Shown piece after piece: positions 43,529 to 52,312 of a stretch of DNA of 64,000 nucleotides (position 1 is the stretch's first letter; each line of letters begins with the position of its first letter). This DNA comes from Mitsuaria sp. PDC51 (GTDB lineage: Bacteria > Pseudomonadota > Gammaproteobacteria > Burkholderiales > Burkholderiaceae_C). The stretch covers positions 868,001 through 932,000 of the forward strand of contig NZ_FOZE01000002.1 of NCBI RefSeq assembly GCF_900113225.1, given 5' to 3'. The notes under the pieces are model-generated. The model was given only the letters and a program-made list of their open reading frames with translations, was not told the origin of the DNA and ran no database searches. Made by a program: the position numbers and the translations under genes.

Positions 43529-43622
43529 TCGGCGGGCATTCGCCTCTCCTCGCAAGCGCATGGACAGGCGGCTGCCCGTTGCGATTCGCTACCGCCGTCG
43601 GCCACGGGCGGATGCCTGTAGT

Positions 43623-44237
43623 TCAGCTTGACGGCGCCAGGTCCGCCGGGGCCCGGACCGGCGTCAAAGCCAGCAGCTTCTCGCTCATGCGCGCAAAGCG
43701 CGCGCTCGGCAGCGCGGCGAAATCCGCCCGCGGCATCCAGCGCACGCCCTTCACTTCCTCCCATTGCGGCGCCAGGGCCTGCGTCAAATCGGCGCGGAAG
43801 AGGTAGATGAAGTCGTGGTGCCAGTGGTCGCCCTCGCCCTTGGCGGGATTGGCGCGGATGGCATGCGTCTCGATGTCGAAGGGGCGGCTGCGTCCGCTCG
43901 GATCCGGCCAGGGCTCGACGCAGTCGACGCCGGTCTCCTCGCGGATCTCGCGCGCGGCGGAGACCTCCAGCCGGTCCTGGCCCTCGTGATGCCCGCCGGG
44001 CTGCAGCCAGCGGTCCAGCACCTTGTGATGGATCATCAGCACGCGATCGGCCGCGGCGTCGTAGACGATGCCGCTGGTGGTGACATGGCCGCGCATGTTG
44101 GCGCGAGCGAAGACATCGGCCGGATCGTCCGCCAGCTGCGCCGCGAGCGCCTCCAGCGCGTCGCGCTCTTCAGGGAAGGCCGCCAGGTACTGGGCGAGGT
44201 GATCGAGCGCATGGGCGCGGAGGTCGGCGGGCGTCAC
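43623..44237 (-). CDS. NUDIX hydrolase
   Basis: 204 residues from a GTG start at 44237. The first 60 residues are helical. The Nudix box reads GGHHEGQDRLEVSAAREIRE followed by ETGVD; the first acidic position is Asp rather than Glu, as in some subfamilies, and the catalytic REIREE is intact. NUDIX enzymes hydrolyse nucleoside-diphosphate-X compounds. It is convergent with the ABC operon and divergent from the GH15 gene, so it is a single-gene unit. Substrate unknown. Confidence 0.82.
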   Translation of the reverse strand: MTPADLRAHALDHLAQYLAAFPEERDALEALAAQLADDPADVFARANMRGHVTTSGIVYDAAADRVLMIHHKVLDRWLQPGGHHEGQDRLEVSAAREIREETGVDCVEPWPDPSGRSRPFDIETHAIRANPAKGEGDHWHHDFIYLFRADLTQALAPQWEEVKGVRWMPRADFAALPSARFARMSEKLLALTPVRAPADLAPSS

Positions 44238-44378
44238 GATGGCGCGAGCGGGAAGGCAACGAGAGGGCCGACATCGTAACGGACCGTCTTTTTCCACCCC
44301 ACGGCAGGAACGGACTTTGCCTTGAGCCCGGGGCCCATCCTGAGCAACATCGCCAGAACGACGAAGAAGGAGGACTCG

Positions 44379-46172
44379 ATGGACGCCGCCTCGCTCAAAC
44401 TCGGTCTCGTCGGCAATTGCGCCGTCAGCGCGCTGATCGACGACCGCGCCCGCGTCGTGTGGTGCTGCGCGCCACGCTTCGACGGCGATCCGGTGTTCCA
44501 TGCACTGATCGACTCGCCCGACGGCATCGGCCTGGACGGCACCTTCCAGGTCGTGCTCGAGGACTTCGCCCGCAGCGAGCAGGCCTACGACCATGGCACC
44601 GCGGTCCTGCGCACCCGGCTGTACGACACCCACGGCAATGCGATCGAGATCACCGATTTCATGCCGCGCTTCTTCCTCAACGACCGACCCTACCGGCCGA
44701 TGATGCTGGTGCGCCGGATGCGGCCGCTGCAGGGCCATCCGCGCATCCGCGTCGTCCTGCGGCCGGTCATCCAGTGGGGCTCGGCGCATCCGGCGCGCAC
44801 GCGCGGCAGCAACCACCTGCGCTTCGTCGGCCCGGAAGGCACCATCCGCCTGACCACCAACGCGCCGCTCACCTACGTCCAGGAAGAGACCGCCTTCGCG
44901 CTGGACATGCCGATGAGCTTCATCTTCGGCCCCGACGAGACGCTGGACCGCGCCGTCGAGGACACCGCGCGGCTGCTCGAGGAAAAGACCATCAGCTACT
45001 GGCGCGACTGGACGCGCCGCCTGGCCATCCCGCTCGAGTGGCAGGAAGCGGTGATCCGCGCGGCGATCACGCTCAAGATGTGCCTCTACGAGGAGACCGG
45101 CGCCATCGTCGCCGCGATGACGACCAGCGTGCCCGAGGCGCCCCACACGCAGCGCAACTGGGACTACCGCTACTGCTGGCTGCGCGATGCCTTCTTCGTC
45201 GTGCGCGCGCTCAACAGCCTGTCCGAGACCGGCACGATGGAGGACTACCTGCGCTGGATGCGCAACATCATCGGCCAGTCCCAGGACGGCCACGTGCAGC
45301 CGCTCTACGGCATCGGGCTGGAGGCCAAGCTCACCGAGTACCTGGTGCCGCACCTGCGCGGCTACCGCGGCATGGGCCCGGTGCGCGCGGGCAACCAGGC
45401 CTTCGAGCACTTCCAGCACGACGTCTACGGCAACATCGTGCTGGGCTCGGCGCAGGCCTTCTTCGATCACCGCCTGCACCAGCGCGCCGGCATCGACGAG
45501 TTCGCGCTGCTGGAGCGCGCCGGCGAGCAGGCCTTCGCGATCCACGACAAGCCCGACGCCAGCATGTGGGAGCTGCGCACGCGCGCCCGGGTCCACACCT
45601 CGTCGGTGCTGATGAACTGGGCCGCCTGCGACCGCCTGGCCAAGATCGCGCGCGTGCTCGGCCTGCCGCAGCGCGTGGCGCTCTGGCAGGAGCGGGCCGA
45701 CCTGATCAAGCGCAAGATCCTGGACCACGCCTGGAGCGAGCATCGCCAGGCTTTCGTCGAAAGCTTCGGCGGCAAGGACCTGGACGCCAGCGTGCTGCTG
45801 ATGACGGAGGTGGGCTTCATCGACCCACGCGACCCGCGCTTCGTGAAGACCGTCGATGCGCTCGAGGCCACGCTGTGCGACGGCCCCTACATGCGCCGCT
45901 ACGAGGCGCCCGACGATTTCGGCAAGCCCGAGACCTCGTTCAACATCTGCGCGTTCTGGCGCATCGACGCCCTCGCCCGCATCGGCCGCTACGGCCAGGC
46001 GCGCGAGCTCTTCGAAGCGCTGCTCGCCTCGCGCAACCACCTGGGCCTGCTGTCCGAGGACACCCATCCGGTCACCGGCGAGCTGTGGGGCAACTTCCCG
46101 CAGACCTACTCGATGGTGGGGATCATCAATGGCGCGATGCGGCTCTCGCGGCCGTGGGATTCGGAGATCTGA
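44379..46172 (+). CDS. Glycoside hydrolase family 15 (glucoamylase/trehalase type)
   Basis: 597 residues, no signal peptide. An N-terminal beta-sandwich domain (about 5-230) starts LGLVGNCAVSALIDDRARVV. The (alpha/alpha)6 barrel has TQRNWDYRYCWLRDAFF near residue 260, the GH15 signature, and later YGIGLEAKLTEYLVPHLRGY and NICAFWRIDALARIGRYG. GGAGG precedes ATG 44379. Cytosolic GH15 enzymes act on short alpha-glucans or trehalose; which one cannot be decided here. Confidence 0.88.
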   Translation: MDAASLKLGLVGNCAVSALIDDRARVVWCCAPRFDGDPVFHALIDSPDGIGLDGTFQVVLEDFARSEQAYDHGTAVLRTRLYDTHGNAIEITDFMPRFFLNDRPYRPMMLVRRMRPLQGHPRIRVVLRPVIQWGSAHPARTRGSNHLRFVGPEGTIRLTTNAPLTYVQEETAFALDMPMSFIFGPDETLDRAVEDTARLLEEKTISYWRDWTRRLAIPLEWQEAVIRAAITLKMCLYEETGAIVAAMTTSVPEAPHTQRNWDYRYCWLRDAFFVVRALNSLSETGTMEDYLRWMRNIIGQSQDGHVQPLYGIGLEAKLTEYLVPHLRGYRGMGPVRAGNQAFEHFQHDVYGNIVLGSAQAFFDHRLHQRAGIDEFALLERAGEQAFAIHDKPDASMWELRTRARVHTSSVLMNWAACDRLAKIARVLGLPQRVALWQERADLIKRKILDHAWSEHRQAFVESFGGKDLDASVLLMTEVGFIDPRDPRFVKTVDALEATLCDGPYMRRYEAPDDFGKPETSFNICAFWRIDALARIGRYGQARELFEALLASRNHLGLLSEDTHPVTGELWGNFPQTYSMVGIINGAMRLSRPWDSEI

Positions 46173-46193
46173 ATCGCGCGACGCGACGCCGCC

Positions 46194-47033
46194 TCAGGTC
46201 AGCAGCACGCGCCGCCCGAGCGCGGCGAGCGGCCGCTCCACCGCGCGCTGCAGCGCCGGTCCCAGCATCAGCGGCTTGAGCGTCATGCGCACCGCGAGGT
46301 CCATCGGCAGGTGCGCGCCGACCAGTGCGATCGCTTCGCGCGCGAGCGCATCGGCCTGCGCGATCGGTGCCGGGCCGCCATCCGGCGCGCCGCTGCGCAG
46401 GCGTCCGTTCACCGCGTGCCGCAGCGCGATCGACGCGTCCTCCTTGCGCAGCTCGAGCGCGCGCCGCACCAGCGCGGTGAGCACGCGGCCGCGATGCAGG
46501 CCCTCGATCCCGCGGTACTTCATGAAGTAGGACAGGAAGTGCTTGTAATGCCGCACCTCGTCGCAGCGGATGCGCCAGAACAGGTCGCGCAGCACCGGCT
46601 CGTCGCAGGCCTCGTGCAGCGCCTGGTAATACGTCGTCGTCCCCATCTCGACGATGCAGCGCGCCACCATCTCCTGGCCACGTGTCGGCTCCAGCTGGTC
46701 CATCGTGCACAGCCGCGAATACTCCTCGAAGAAGCCGGCGTAGGCGCTCGCCCAGTCGAAGCCCGGCCACACCTCCTCCACGTAGGCCCGCAGCGCGGCG
46801 CCATGCTGCAGTTCCTCCGGCTCCCAGTGATCGCGCAGCCAGACGGCGACCTCGGGGTCATCGTCGAAACGCTCGATCAGGTTGCGGGTGTAGGTGTCGC
46901 TGCCGCTCTCGATGAAGGAGGCGCTGCACACGAGCAGGAACAGCGCGTCGTGCTCGCGCACGAGCTTGGTGTCGATGCGGGACAGCTGGAGGTCGGAGAG
47001 CGACCAGGGCGTCGGGGACATGGTGGCGATCAT
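46194..47033 (-). CDS. Ferritin-like domain protein
   Basis: 279 residues, no signal peptide. A four-helix bundle is suggested by two acidic/His pairs: HWEPEELQHGAALRAYVEEV and RIRCDEVRHYKHFLSYFM, typical of ferritin-like di-iron carboxylate proteins. A basic, helical C-terminus follows. The role is not known; related proteins are usually just called ferritin-like. ATG 47033 and 47021 are alternatives, neither with a clear ribosome binding site. It is convergent with the GH15 gene, 21 bases away. Confidence 0.7.
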   Translation of the reverse strand: MIATMSPTPWSLSDLQLSRIDTKLVREHDALFLLVCSASFIESGSDTYTRNLIERFDDDPEVAVWLRDHWEPEELQHGAALRAYVEEVWPGFDWASAYAGFFEEYSRLCTMDQLEPTRGQEMVARCIVEMGTTTYYQALHEACDEPVLRDLFWRIRCDEVRHYKHFLSYFMKYRGIEGLHRGRVLTALVRRALELRKEDASIALRHAVNGRLRSGAPDGGPAPIAQADALAREAIALVGAHLPMDLAVRMTLKPLMLGPALQRAVERPLAALGRRVLLT

Positions 47034-47164
47034 GCCGCGAGTCGCGGCAATCGGTGTGCGGAGGGAGGTTCGTCGTCTGCCCCCTCGTCGGTGTCCTTCA
47101 CGCGTCAAATACACGATGGACACGCGGTCGTACGCCTGCCATCAAAAGCCGTTAGGCTGGCGTG

Positions 47165-48247
47165 ATGCCGAAACGTCCGTCCGCTGCCGCCTCCTTGCGC
47201 CGGGCCTGGCGCAAGGGCCTGAGCGCCGTCACGGGCCAGGTCTTGCGCAGCGCCCGCGACGCGGCGCACCAAGCCAGGCGCACCGGTTCCTCCGATCTGA
47301 TGCCCGACTTGGTGCACGGGATGCGCAAGACGCCGGCGCATCCCTCGCCCGGACTCGGCGACTGGGTTGCCGGGATCGCCTCGGGCCGCGCGGGCATGCG
47401 TCGATTCCGGCTCTTCCGTCCGTCGGGGGTTGCGGTGGGCGAGCGCCTGCCGCTGGTGGTGATGCTGCACGGCTGCGGGCAGGATCCCGCCGGCTTCGCG
47501 CGCAGCACGCGGATGAACCGGCTCGCCGCGCGCGAGGGCTTCCTGGTGCTTTATCCGGAACAGAGCCGCCTGGCCAACCCGCAGCGCTGCTGGAACTGGT
47601 TCGACACCGAGTCCGGTCGCGCGCAGGCCGAGGCCGCGCTGATCCTCGCCGCCATCGATCAGGTCTGCCTGCTCCACGGCGCCGACCGCGAACGCGTCGC
47701 CCTGGTCGGACTCTCCGCGGGCGCGGGCATGGCGGCGCTGCTCGCGACGATGCACCCCTCGCGCTTCAAAGCCGTCGCGATGCATTCCGGCGTCCCGCCG
47801 GGCATGGCCACCTCGGCGACGAATGCCCTGCGCGCGATGCGCGGCTCGGCGCTGCCCTCGGCATCGGCATCGGCATCGGCATCGGCATCGGCATCGACGT
47901 CCACGTCGAATGCGACCGGCGCCTGGCCACCGCTGCTGGTGATCCACGGCACGCGGGATCGCGTGGTCGGTGCGTCGAATGCCTACGAGGCGGCGCGGCA
48001 ATGGGCCGAGGCGGCAGGCGCCAAGGCGGCGCCCGCGCGCGTCGTGCAACGCGGCCGTCGCTGGCCGATGACGATCGTCGACTTCAAGCGCGGCCGCGCG
48101 GTCGCGGCCACGCTCGTCGAGATCGACGGCCTGGCGCATGCCTGGAGCGGCGGTGCCGCGAAGGAGCCCTTCAGCGACCCGGCCGGGCCGGACGCGACGG
48201 CGATGATCTGGCGCTTCGTCGCGAAGCGCCTGGCCCTCAAGGCGTGA
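47165..48247 (+). CDS. PHB-depolymerase-family esterase (LpqC-like)
   Basis: 360 residues. LPLVVMLHGCGQDPAGFARS is the oxyanion-hole region. LYPEQSRLANPQRCWNWF and the nucleophile elbow VALVGLSAGAGMAALLAT (Ser near residue 183) match the PHB depolymerase/feruloyl esterase group. Asp and His follow in VIHGTRDRVV and GLAHAWSGG. The N-terminus is basic with no clear signal peptide, so it may act on intracellular polyester granules. An Ala-Ser repeat (SASASASASASA) from a hexanucleotide repeat interrupts it. GTG 47162 is an alternative start. Confidence 0.82.
   Translation: MPKRPSAAASLRRAWRKGLSAVTGQVLRSARDAAHQARRTGSSDLMPDLVHGMRKTPAHPSPGLGDWVAGIASGRAGMRRFRLFRPSGVAVGERLPLVVMLHGCGQDPAGFARSTRMNRLAAREGFLVLYPEQSRLANPQRCWNWFDTESGRAQAEAALILAAIDQVCLLHGADRERVALVGLSAGAGMAALLATMHPSRFKAVAMHSGVPPGMATSATNALRAMRGSALPSASASASASASASTSTSNATGAWPPLLVIHGTRDRVVGASNAYEAARQWAEAAGAKAAPARVVQRGRRWPMTIVDFKRGRAVAATLVEIDGLAHAWSGGAAKEPFSDPAGPDATAMIWRFVAKRLALKA
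47861..47896. repeat. Hexanucleotide microsatellite, (GCATCG)6
   Basis: Six perfect copies lie within the PHB-depolymerase-like gene and encode alternating Ser-Ala. Copy-number changes keep the reading frame, so they would alter linker length rather than switch the gene off. Confidence 0.9.
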
Positions 48248-49373
48248 GCCCGCTGGCCCCCAGCAGATCGCGCCACTGGCGCTGCTGGTCGGCGAACTGT
48301 TGCCAGGCCTCGTCGGCCAGCGCCTGGTGGCGGTCGGCGTCGGCGATCTCGCCCAGCAGGCGGAAGGTCTGCGCCAGCCGGCTGTGGGTGATCGCCCGGT
48401 CGTCGAGCTCGCAATCGGGATCGAGCTCGATCTCGGCCTCGCGCGCCTGATGCAGCGCATGCTCGTGCTGGCCGAGGTTGGCCCGGCACCAGGCCAGGTC
48501 CGACAGCAGGCTGCTGCCCAGCCGCTCCAGCCCGAGCGACATCGCCTGCGGCAGGTGCTCCTCGTAGAGCTGGCGCGCCTCGTCGAAGCCGCCCTGCATC
48601 GTCAGCACCTGCGCGCGCAGCACCGGCCTGAGCTCGCCCATCATCTGCGCGCCGACGGCCTCGTCGAAGTGATGCATCGAGTCGACGGTCAACAGCAGCT
48701 CGGGCCCGCGGGCCGCATGGGCCCACAGGCTCTCGCGCCGCAGCTGCGACGCGCGCATCCCCGCCATGTTGAACATCAGCGCCGACAGCGACGCATCGTC
48801 GCCCTCCACCGCGGCATGGTGCCGCGCGCGGATGTACCAGCGCTGCGCGGACTCGACATCGCCGGCGTAGTGCCAGCCCACGCCCATCGCCATCGCCACG
48901 CGCGCCAGCGCGACGTGGTGGTCGGGTCGCGCTTCGTCGAGGCAGCGCCGCGCGTGCTCGACCAGAGCGGCCGGGTCGTGCCGGATGAAGGCCAGTTGCG
49001 CCAGCCAGGCCGCGGCCAGCACGCGCACCTCGACCAGCGCGGGCGCGCTGCCGGCGATCGCCTGCGCGCGCTGGATGCGGTCCCAGGCCTGCTGCGCGAC
49101 GAAGCCGTTGTAGTAGCTCATCAGGCCTTCGGCCATGTGCAGCCAGGCACCGATCTCCGGATGCGGATGCTGGAAGGAGAGCTGGTGCAGCGCGGTCAGC
49201 GCCTCGCGGGCCTCGCCCACCGCGCCGTGCCGCGCCAGCAGCATCGCGCGCTTGGCCCGCGCGCCGGCGGAGGCCATCGGCGACGCCGCGGCGGCGATCT
49301 CCTTCTCGAGCTGCTTGAGCAGACGCGACTTGATCGCCGGGGAAGGCGTCGCGTCGGGCGAGGCGTCTTGCAT
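48237..49373 (-). CDS. TPR-like helical repeat protein, hypothetical
   Basis: 378 residues, almost entirely helical, with TPR-like units (ALVEHARRCLDEARPDHHVA, GDVESAQRWYIRARHHAAVE, GGFDEARQLYEEHLPQAMSL, GQHEHALHQAREAEIELDPD). No enzymatic motif, signal or membrane segment is seen. Such proteins often serve as regulatory or scaffolding partners; this one resembles the TPR half of some hybrid regulators but lacks an output domain. It lies eight bases after the purC stop and overlaps the convergent esterase gene by 11 bases. Confidence 0.65.
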   Translation of the reverse strand: MQDASPDATPSPAIKSRLLKQLEKEIAAAASPMASAGARAKRAMLLARHGAVGEAREALTALHQLSFQHPHPEIGAWLHMAEGLMSYYNGFVAQQAWDRIQRAQAIAGSAPALVEVRVLAAAWLAQLAFIRHDPAALVEHARRCLDEARPDHHVALARVAMAMGVGWHYAGDVESAQRWYIRARHHAAVEGDDASLSALMFNMAGMRASQLRRESLWAHAARGPELLLTVDSMHHFDEAVGAQMMGELRPVLRAQVLTMQGGFDEARQLYEEHLPQAMSLGLERLGSSLLSDLAWCRANLGQHEHALHQAREAEIELDPDCELDDRAITHSRLAQTFRLLGEIADADRHQALADEAWQQFADQQRQWRDLLGASGLTP

Positions 49374-49380
49374 GCCGGCC

Positions 49381-50277
49381 TCAGCGCGTCAGGCGGTCCA
49401 GCGCTTCCTGGTACTTCGCCGCCGTGTTGGCGATCACGTCCGCAGGCAGCGTCGGCGCCGGCGCGACCTTGCCCCAGGGCTGGCCGTCGACCGTGGCCTG
49501 CTCCAGCCAGTCACGCAGGAACTGCTTGTCATAGCTCGGCGGATTGCTGCCGACCGCGTAGCTCTCGGCTGGCCAGTAGCGCGAGGAATCGGGCGTCAGC
49601 ACCTCGTCCATCAGCGTCAGCGTGCCGTCGGCATCGAGGCCGAACTCGAACTTGGTGTCCGCGATGATGATGCCCTTGGTCAGCGCATAGTCCGCAGCGC
49701 GCTGATAGAGGCGGATGGCGATGTCGCGGACCTGTTCGGCCAGCTCGCGGCCAATGATCTGCGCGCAGCGCTCGAAGTCGATGTTCTCGTCGTGGTCGCC
49801 CATCTCGGCCTTGGTGGCGGGCGTGAAGATCGGCTGCGGCAGCTTGCTGGCGTTCTGCAGGCCCGCCGGCAGTTCCACGCCGCAGACCTTGCCGCCGGCC
49901 TTGTACTCGGACCAGCCACTGCCGGCCAGGTAACCGCGCACCACCGCCTCGATCGGCAGCGGCTTCAGGCGCTTGACCAGCATCGCGCGGTCGCGCACCT
50001 GGTCCTTCTCCGCATCGCTCACCACGGACAACGGATCGTCGCCGGTCAGGTGGTTGGGGACGATGCCGTCGAGCTTGTCGAACCAGAACAGCGCCATCTT
50101 CGTCAGCAGCGCGCCCTTGCCCGGAATCGGCTCGCTCATGATGACGTCGAAGGCCGAGATGCGGTCCGAGGCGATCATCAGGATGCGATCCTCGCCGACC
50201 GCGTAGTTCTCGCGCACCTTGCCGCGCGCGATGAGGGGAAGGGAGGTGATCGACGAGGTGTGCAGGGCGGCGGTCAT
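49381..50277 (-). CDS. purC: Phosphoribosylaminoimidazole-succinocarboxamide synthase
   Basis: 298 residues, the long SAICAR synthetase form usual in betaproteobacteria. [20 protein letters not shown] is the phosphate-binding start; [40 protein letters not shown] and [20 protein letters not shown], then [13 protein letters not shown] follow. It ligates aspartate to CAIR. In related genomes it sits between fba and purE; here purE is 16 kb away. Confidence 0.95.
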   Translation of the reverse strand: MTAALHTSSITSLPLIARGKVRENYAVGEDRILMIASDRISAFDVIMSEPIPGKGALLTKMALFWFDKLDGIVPNHLTGDDPLSVVSDAEKDQVRDRAMLVKRLKPLPIEAVVRGYLAGSGWSEYKAGGKVCGVELPAGLQNASKLPQPIFTPATKAEMGDHDENIDFERCAQIIGRELAEQVRDIAIRLYQRAADYALTKGIIIADTKFEFGLDADGTLTLMDEVLTPDSSRYWPAESYAVGSNPPSYDKQFLRDWLEQATVDGQPWGKVAPAPTLPADVIANTAAKYQEALDRLTR

Positions 50278-50394
50278 GGGCGTGCGGTCGGACGGAACGG
50301 CAAAGCGGGGATTCTAGAGGCGGCAGGGGAAATCACCCCCCCAGGAGCGCCCCCGCGATCCGCTTCACGCCGCGCCAGCGCGGCGCCGGTCGCT

Positions 50395-50820
50395 TCAGAT
50401 CGCGTCGAACCCGACGTAGCGCGCCACGAAACGCGCCTTGCCTTCGCGCTCGAAGGCGGCCTCGTCCCAGTCACCGGCGTCGAGACGCCCCGCCAGGCCC
50501 GGCTTGAGCAGGTAGGTCCAGGCCCGCTCCCAGCGGCCGTCGGCCAGGGTGACCAGCACCTCGTGGCGCTCGTACTCGTCGCCCTCGAACAGGTCGAGCC
50601 GCGCCCAGGCAGCCTCGGGCAGGTCGAGGTAGAGGCGGCCGACGACCTGATGGCCGTCCGCCGGCACCATCGCCGGGTAGTCCTGCCCGCGCACCGGACG
50701 GCGCGCATGGCCGGCCAGCGTCGCAGCCTGCGGCGTCGCCAGCGGCGCGCAGGCCGGCCCGCAGACGCGGACCATGATGTCGGGCCACATCAGCGTGCCG
50801 TAGGTGAAGAGATGGGCCAT
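50395..50820 (-). CDS. Gamma-glutamylcyclotransferase-like (AIG2) protein
   Basis: 141 residues. LFTYGTLMWPDIM is the GGCT/AIG2 substrate-loop signature, followed by GRLYLDLPEAAWARLDLFEG and DEYERHEVLV, where the conserved Glu lies. The fold binds gamma-glutamyl or 5-oxoproline groups; true substrates vary. It stands between fba and purC, a break in the usual order. The 117 bases on its downstream side, before purC, hold nothing recognised. Confidence 0.82.
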   Translation of the reverse strand: MAHLFTYGTLMWPDIMVRVCGPACAPLATPQAATLAGHARRPVRGQDYPAMVPADGHQVVGRLYLDLPEAAWARLDLFEGDEYERHEVLVTLADGRWERAWTYLLKPGLAGRLDAGDWDEAAFEREGKARFVARYVGFDAI

Positions 50821-50845
50821 GGCATCCGGATGGGCAAGCGGACGG

Positions 50846-50870
50846 AAAAGGACCGGCGCGAGGCCGGTCC
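50846..50870 (-). terminator. Rho-independent terminator of fba
   Basis: On the minus strand GGACCGGC and GCCGGTCC pair around CTCGC and are followed by TTTT. It begins eight bases beyond the fba stop. Confidence 0.75.
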
Positions 50871-50877
50871 GGATCGA

Positions 50878-51942
50878 TCACTGGACGACTTGCGCCAGCT
50901 CGCCGCGCGCGTAGGCGGCAGCCACCTCGGTCAGCGGACGCGGCTTGATCTTTGAGGCCTGGCCTTCGCAGCCGAATTCCAGGTAACGCGCCTTGCAGAC
51001 CAGCTTGGCCGCTTCACGCGCCGGCTTGAGCCATTCGCGGGCATCGAACTTGTCGGGGTTCTCGGCCAGGAACTTGCGCACCGCGCCGGTCATCGCCAGG
51101 CGGATGTCGGTGTCGATGTTGATCTTGCGCACGCCGTGCTTGATAGCTTCCTGGATCTCCTCGACCGGCACGCCGAAGGTCTCCTTCATCTTGCCGCCGT
51201 ACTGGTTGATGATCGCCAGCAGCTCCTGCGGCACGCTCGACGAGCCGTGCATCACCAGGTGGGTGTTGGGGATGCGCTTGTGGATCTCCTTGACGCGGGA
51301 GATCGCCAGGATGTCGCCGGTGGGCTTGCGCGAGAACTTGTAGGCGCCGTGGCTGGTGCCGATGGCGATGGCCAGCGCGTCCAGCTGCGTGGCCTTCACG
51401 AAGACCGCGGCTTCCTCGGGGTCGGTCAGCATCTGGCTGTGGTCCAGCTTGCCGGCGGCGCCGATGCCGTCCTCCTCGCCCGCGTCACCGGTTTCCAGAT
51501 TGCCCAGGCAGCCCAGTTCGCCCTCGACGGTGACGCCGACCTTGTGCGCCATCTCGACGACGCGGCGGGTCACGTCCACGTTGTAGTCGAAGCTGGCGGG
51601 CGTCTTGCCGTCGTCCATCAGCGAGCCGTCCATCATCACCGAGCCGAAGCCCAGGTTGATCGCGCCCTCGCAGACCTTGGGGCTGGTGCCGTGGTCCTGG
51701 TGCATCACCAGCGGGATGTGCGGGTAGGCCTCGACCGCGGCCTGGATCAGGTGCTTGATGAAGGGTTCGCCGGCGTACTTCCGGGCGCCGGCGCTGGCCT
51801 GCAGGATGACCGGGGCGCCGACCTCGTCGGCCGCGGCCATCACGGCCTGCACCTGCTCCAGGTTGTTGACGTTGAACGCTGGAATGCCGTAGCCCTGTTC
51901 GGCCGCGTGGTCCAGCAGCTGGCGCATCGAGACGAGTGCCAT
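50878..51942 (-). CDS. fba: Class II fructose-1,6-bisphosphate aldolase
   Basis: 354 residues, class IIB/Calvin-type zinc aldolase. [20 protein letters not shown] then [10 protein letters not shown] is the N-terminus. VMHQDHGTS carries a zinc His, [15 protein letters not shown] follows, then [13 protein letters not shown] and [14 protein letters not shown]. It cleaves fructose-1,6-bisphosphate in glycolysis and works in reverse in gluconeogenesis. ATG 51942 is preceded by a GGAGAAC ribosome binding site. The upstream region has two exact CCGTAAC repeats. Confidence 0.96.
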   Translation of the reverse strand: MALVSMRQLLDHAAEQGYGIPAFNVNNLEQVQAVMAAADEVGAPVILQASAGARKYAGEPFIKHLIQAAVEAYPHIPLVMHQDHGTSPKVCEGAINLGFGSVMMDGSLMDDGKTPASFDYNVDVTRRVVEMAHKVGVTVEGELGCLGNLETGDAGEEDGIGAAGKLDHSQMLTDPEEAAVFVKATQLDALAIAIGTSHGAYKFSRKPTGDILAISRVKEIHKRIPNTHLVMHGSSSVPQELLAIINQYGGKMKETFGVPVEEIQEAIKHGVRKINIDTDIRLAMTGAVRKFLAENPDKFDAREWLKPAREAAKLVCKARYLEFGCEGQASKIKPRPLTEVAAAYARGELAQVVQ

Positions 51943-52312
51943 GAGAGTTCTCCGAGGAAGTGAAAAATCCTTGGGCCGCGGACCGGCGCCAACACCATGC
52001 CGTAACCGCGCCGTAACTGGGCGGGATTCTAGCCAGCCCCCATGACCGGCTCTGTAACCAACCTGGGGCTCCCCCCGAACTGGTGCCATACCAGCGCCCG
52101 TCGGAGGGACGGCCCCGCCGGAACCCGGGCAGGCCGCCTCGCCCCCTCGGACAGGGGTGAATGCGCTTGCGCGGCGGCGGAAGCGGCCGGTAGGCTCTTG
52201 CCCGGGCGGCCCGGCTCCGGTGGGAGCAAGCCTCGTGCCTTGTCCGGTCGCCACCGGCGCGGATCGCCCGCGACTTCCCTTCGCGCGACGCGTCGCGCCC
52301 GCCAGGACCTTC
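51943..52312. other. Intergenic region between fba and the ATPase/STAS-like gene
   Basis: 370 bases between divergent genes. The fba side holds a -10-like TAGAAT (minus strand, 52031-52026) and the CCGTAAC direct repeat. The other side has only weak promoter candidates (TTGCGC near 52166 with TAGGCT near 52191). No coding frame looks real, although the frame of the next gene stays open from 52157. Confidence 0.45.
52000..52017. promoter_or_regulatory. CCGTAAC direct repeat upstream of fba
   Basis: CCGTAAC-CGCG-CCGTAAC: two exact heptamers, 11-bp period. Related elements lie before maeB, pyk and pgk. The 7+4+7 layout is that of OmpR/PhoB-type response regulator sites. Confidence 0.5.

Noticed and set aside
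44238-46067. Minus-strand extension of the NUDIX frame to about 814 codons
   Set aside because: The part upstream of GTG 44237 is antisense to GH15 and has no domain; NUDIX homology starts near the GTG.
47861-47896. Phase-variable on/off repeat
   Set aside because: The unit is six bases, so gain or loss of copies never shifts the frame.
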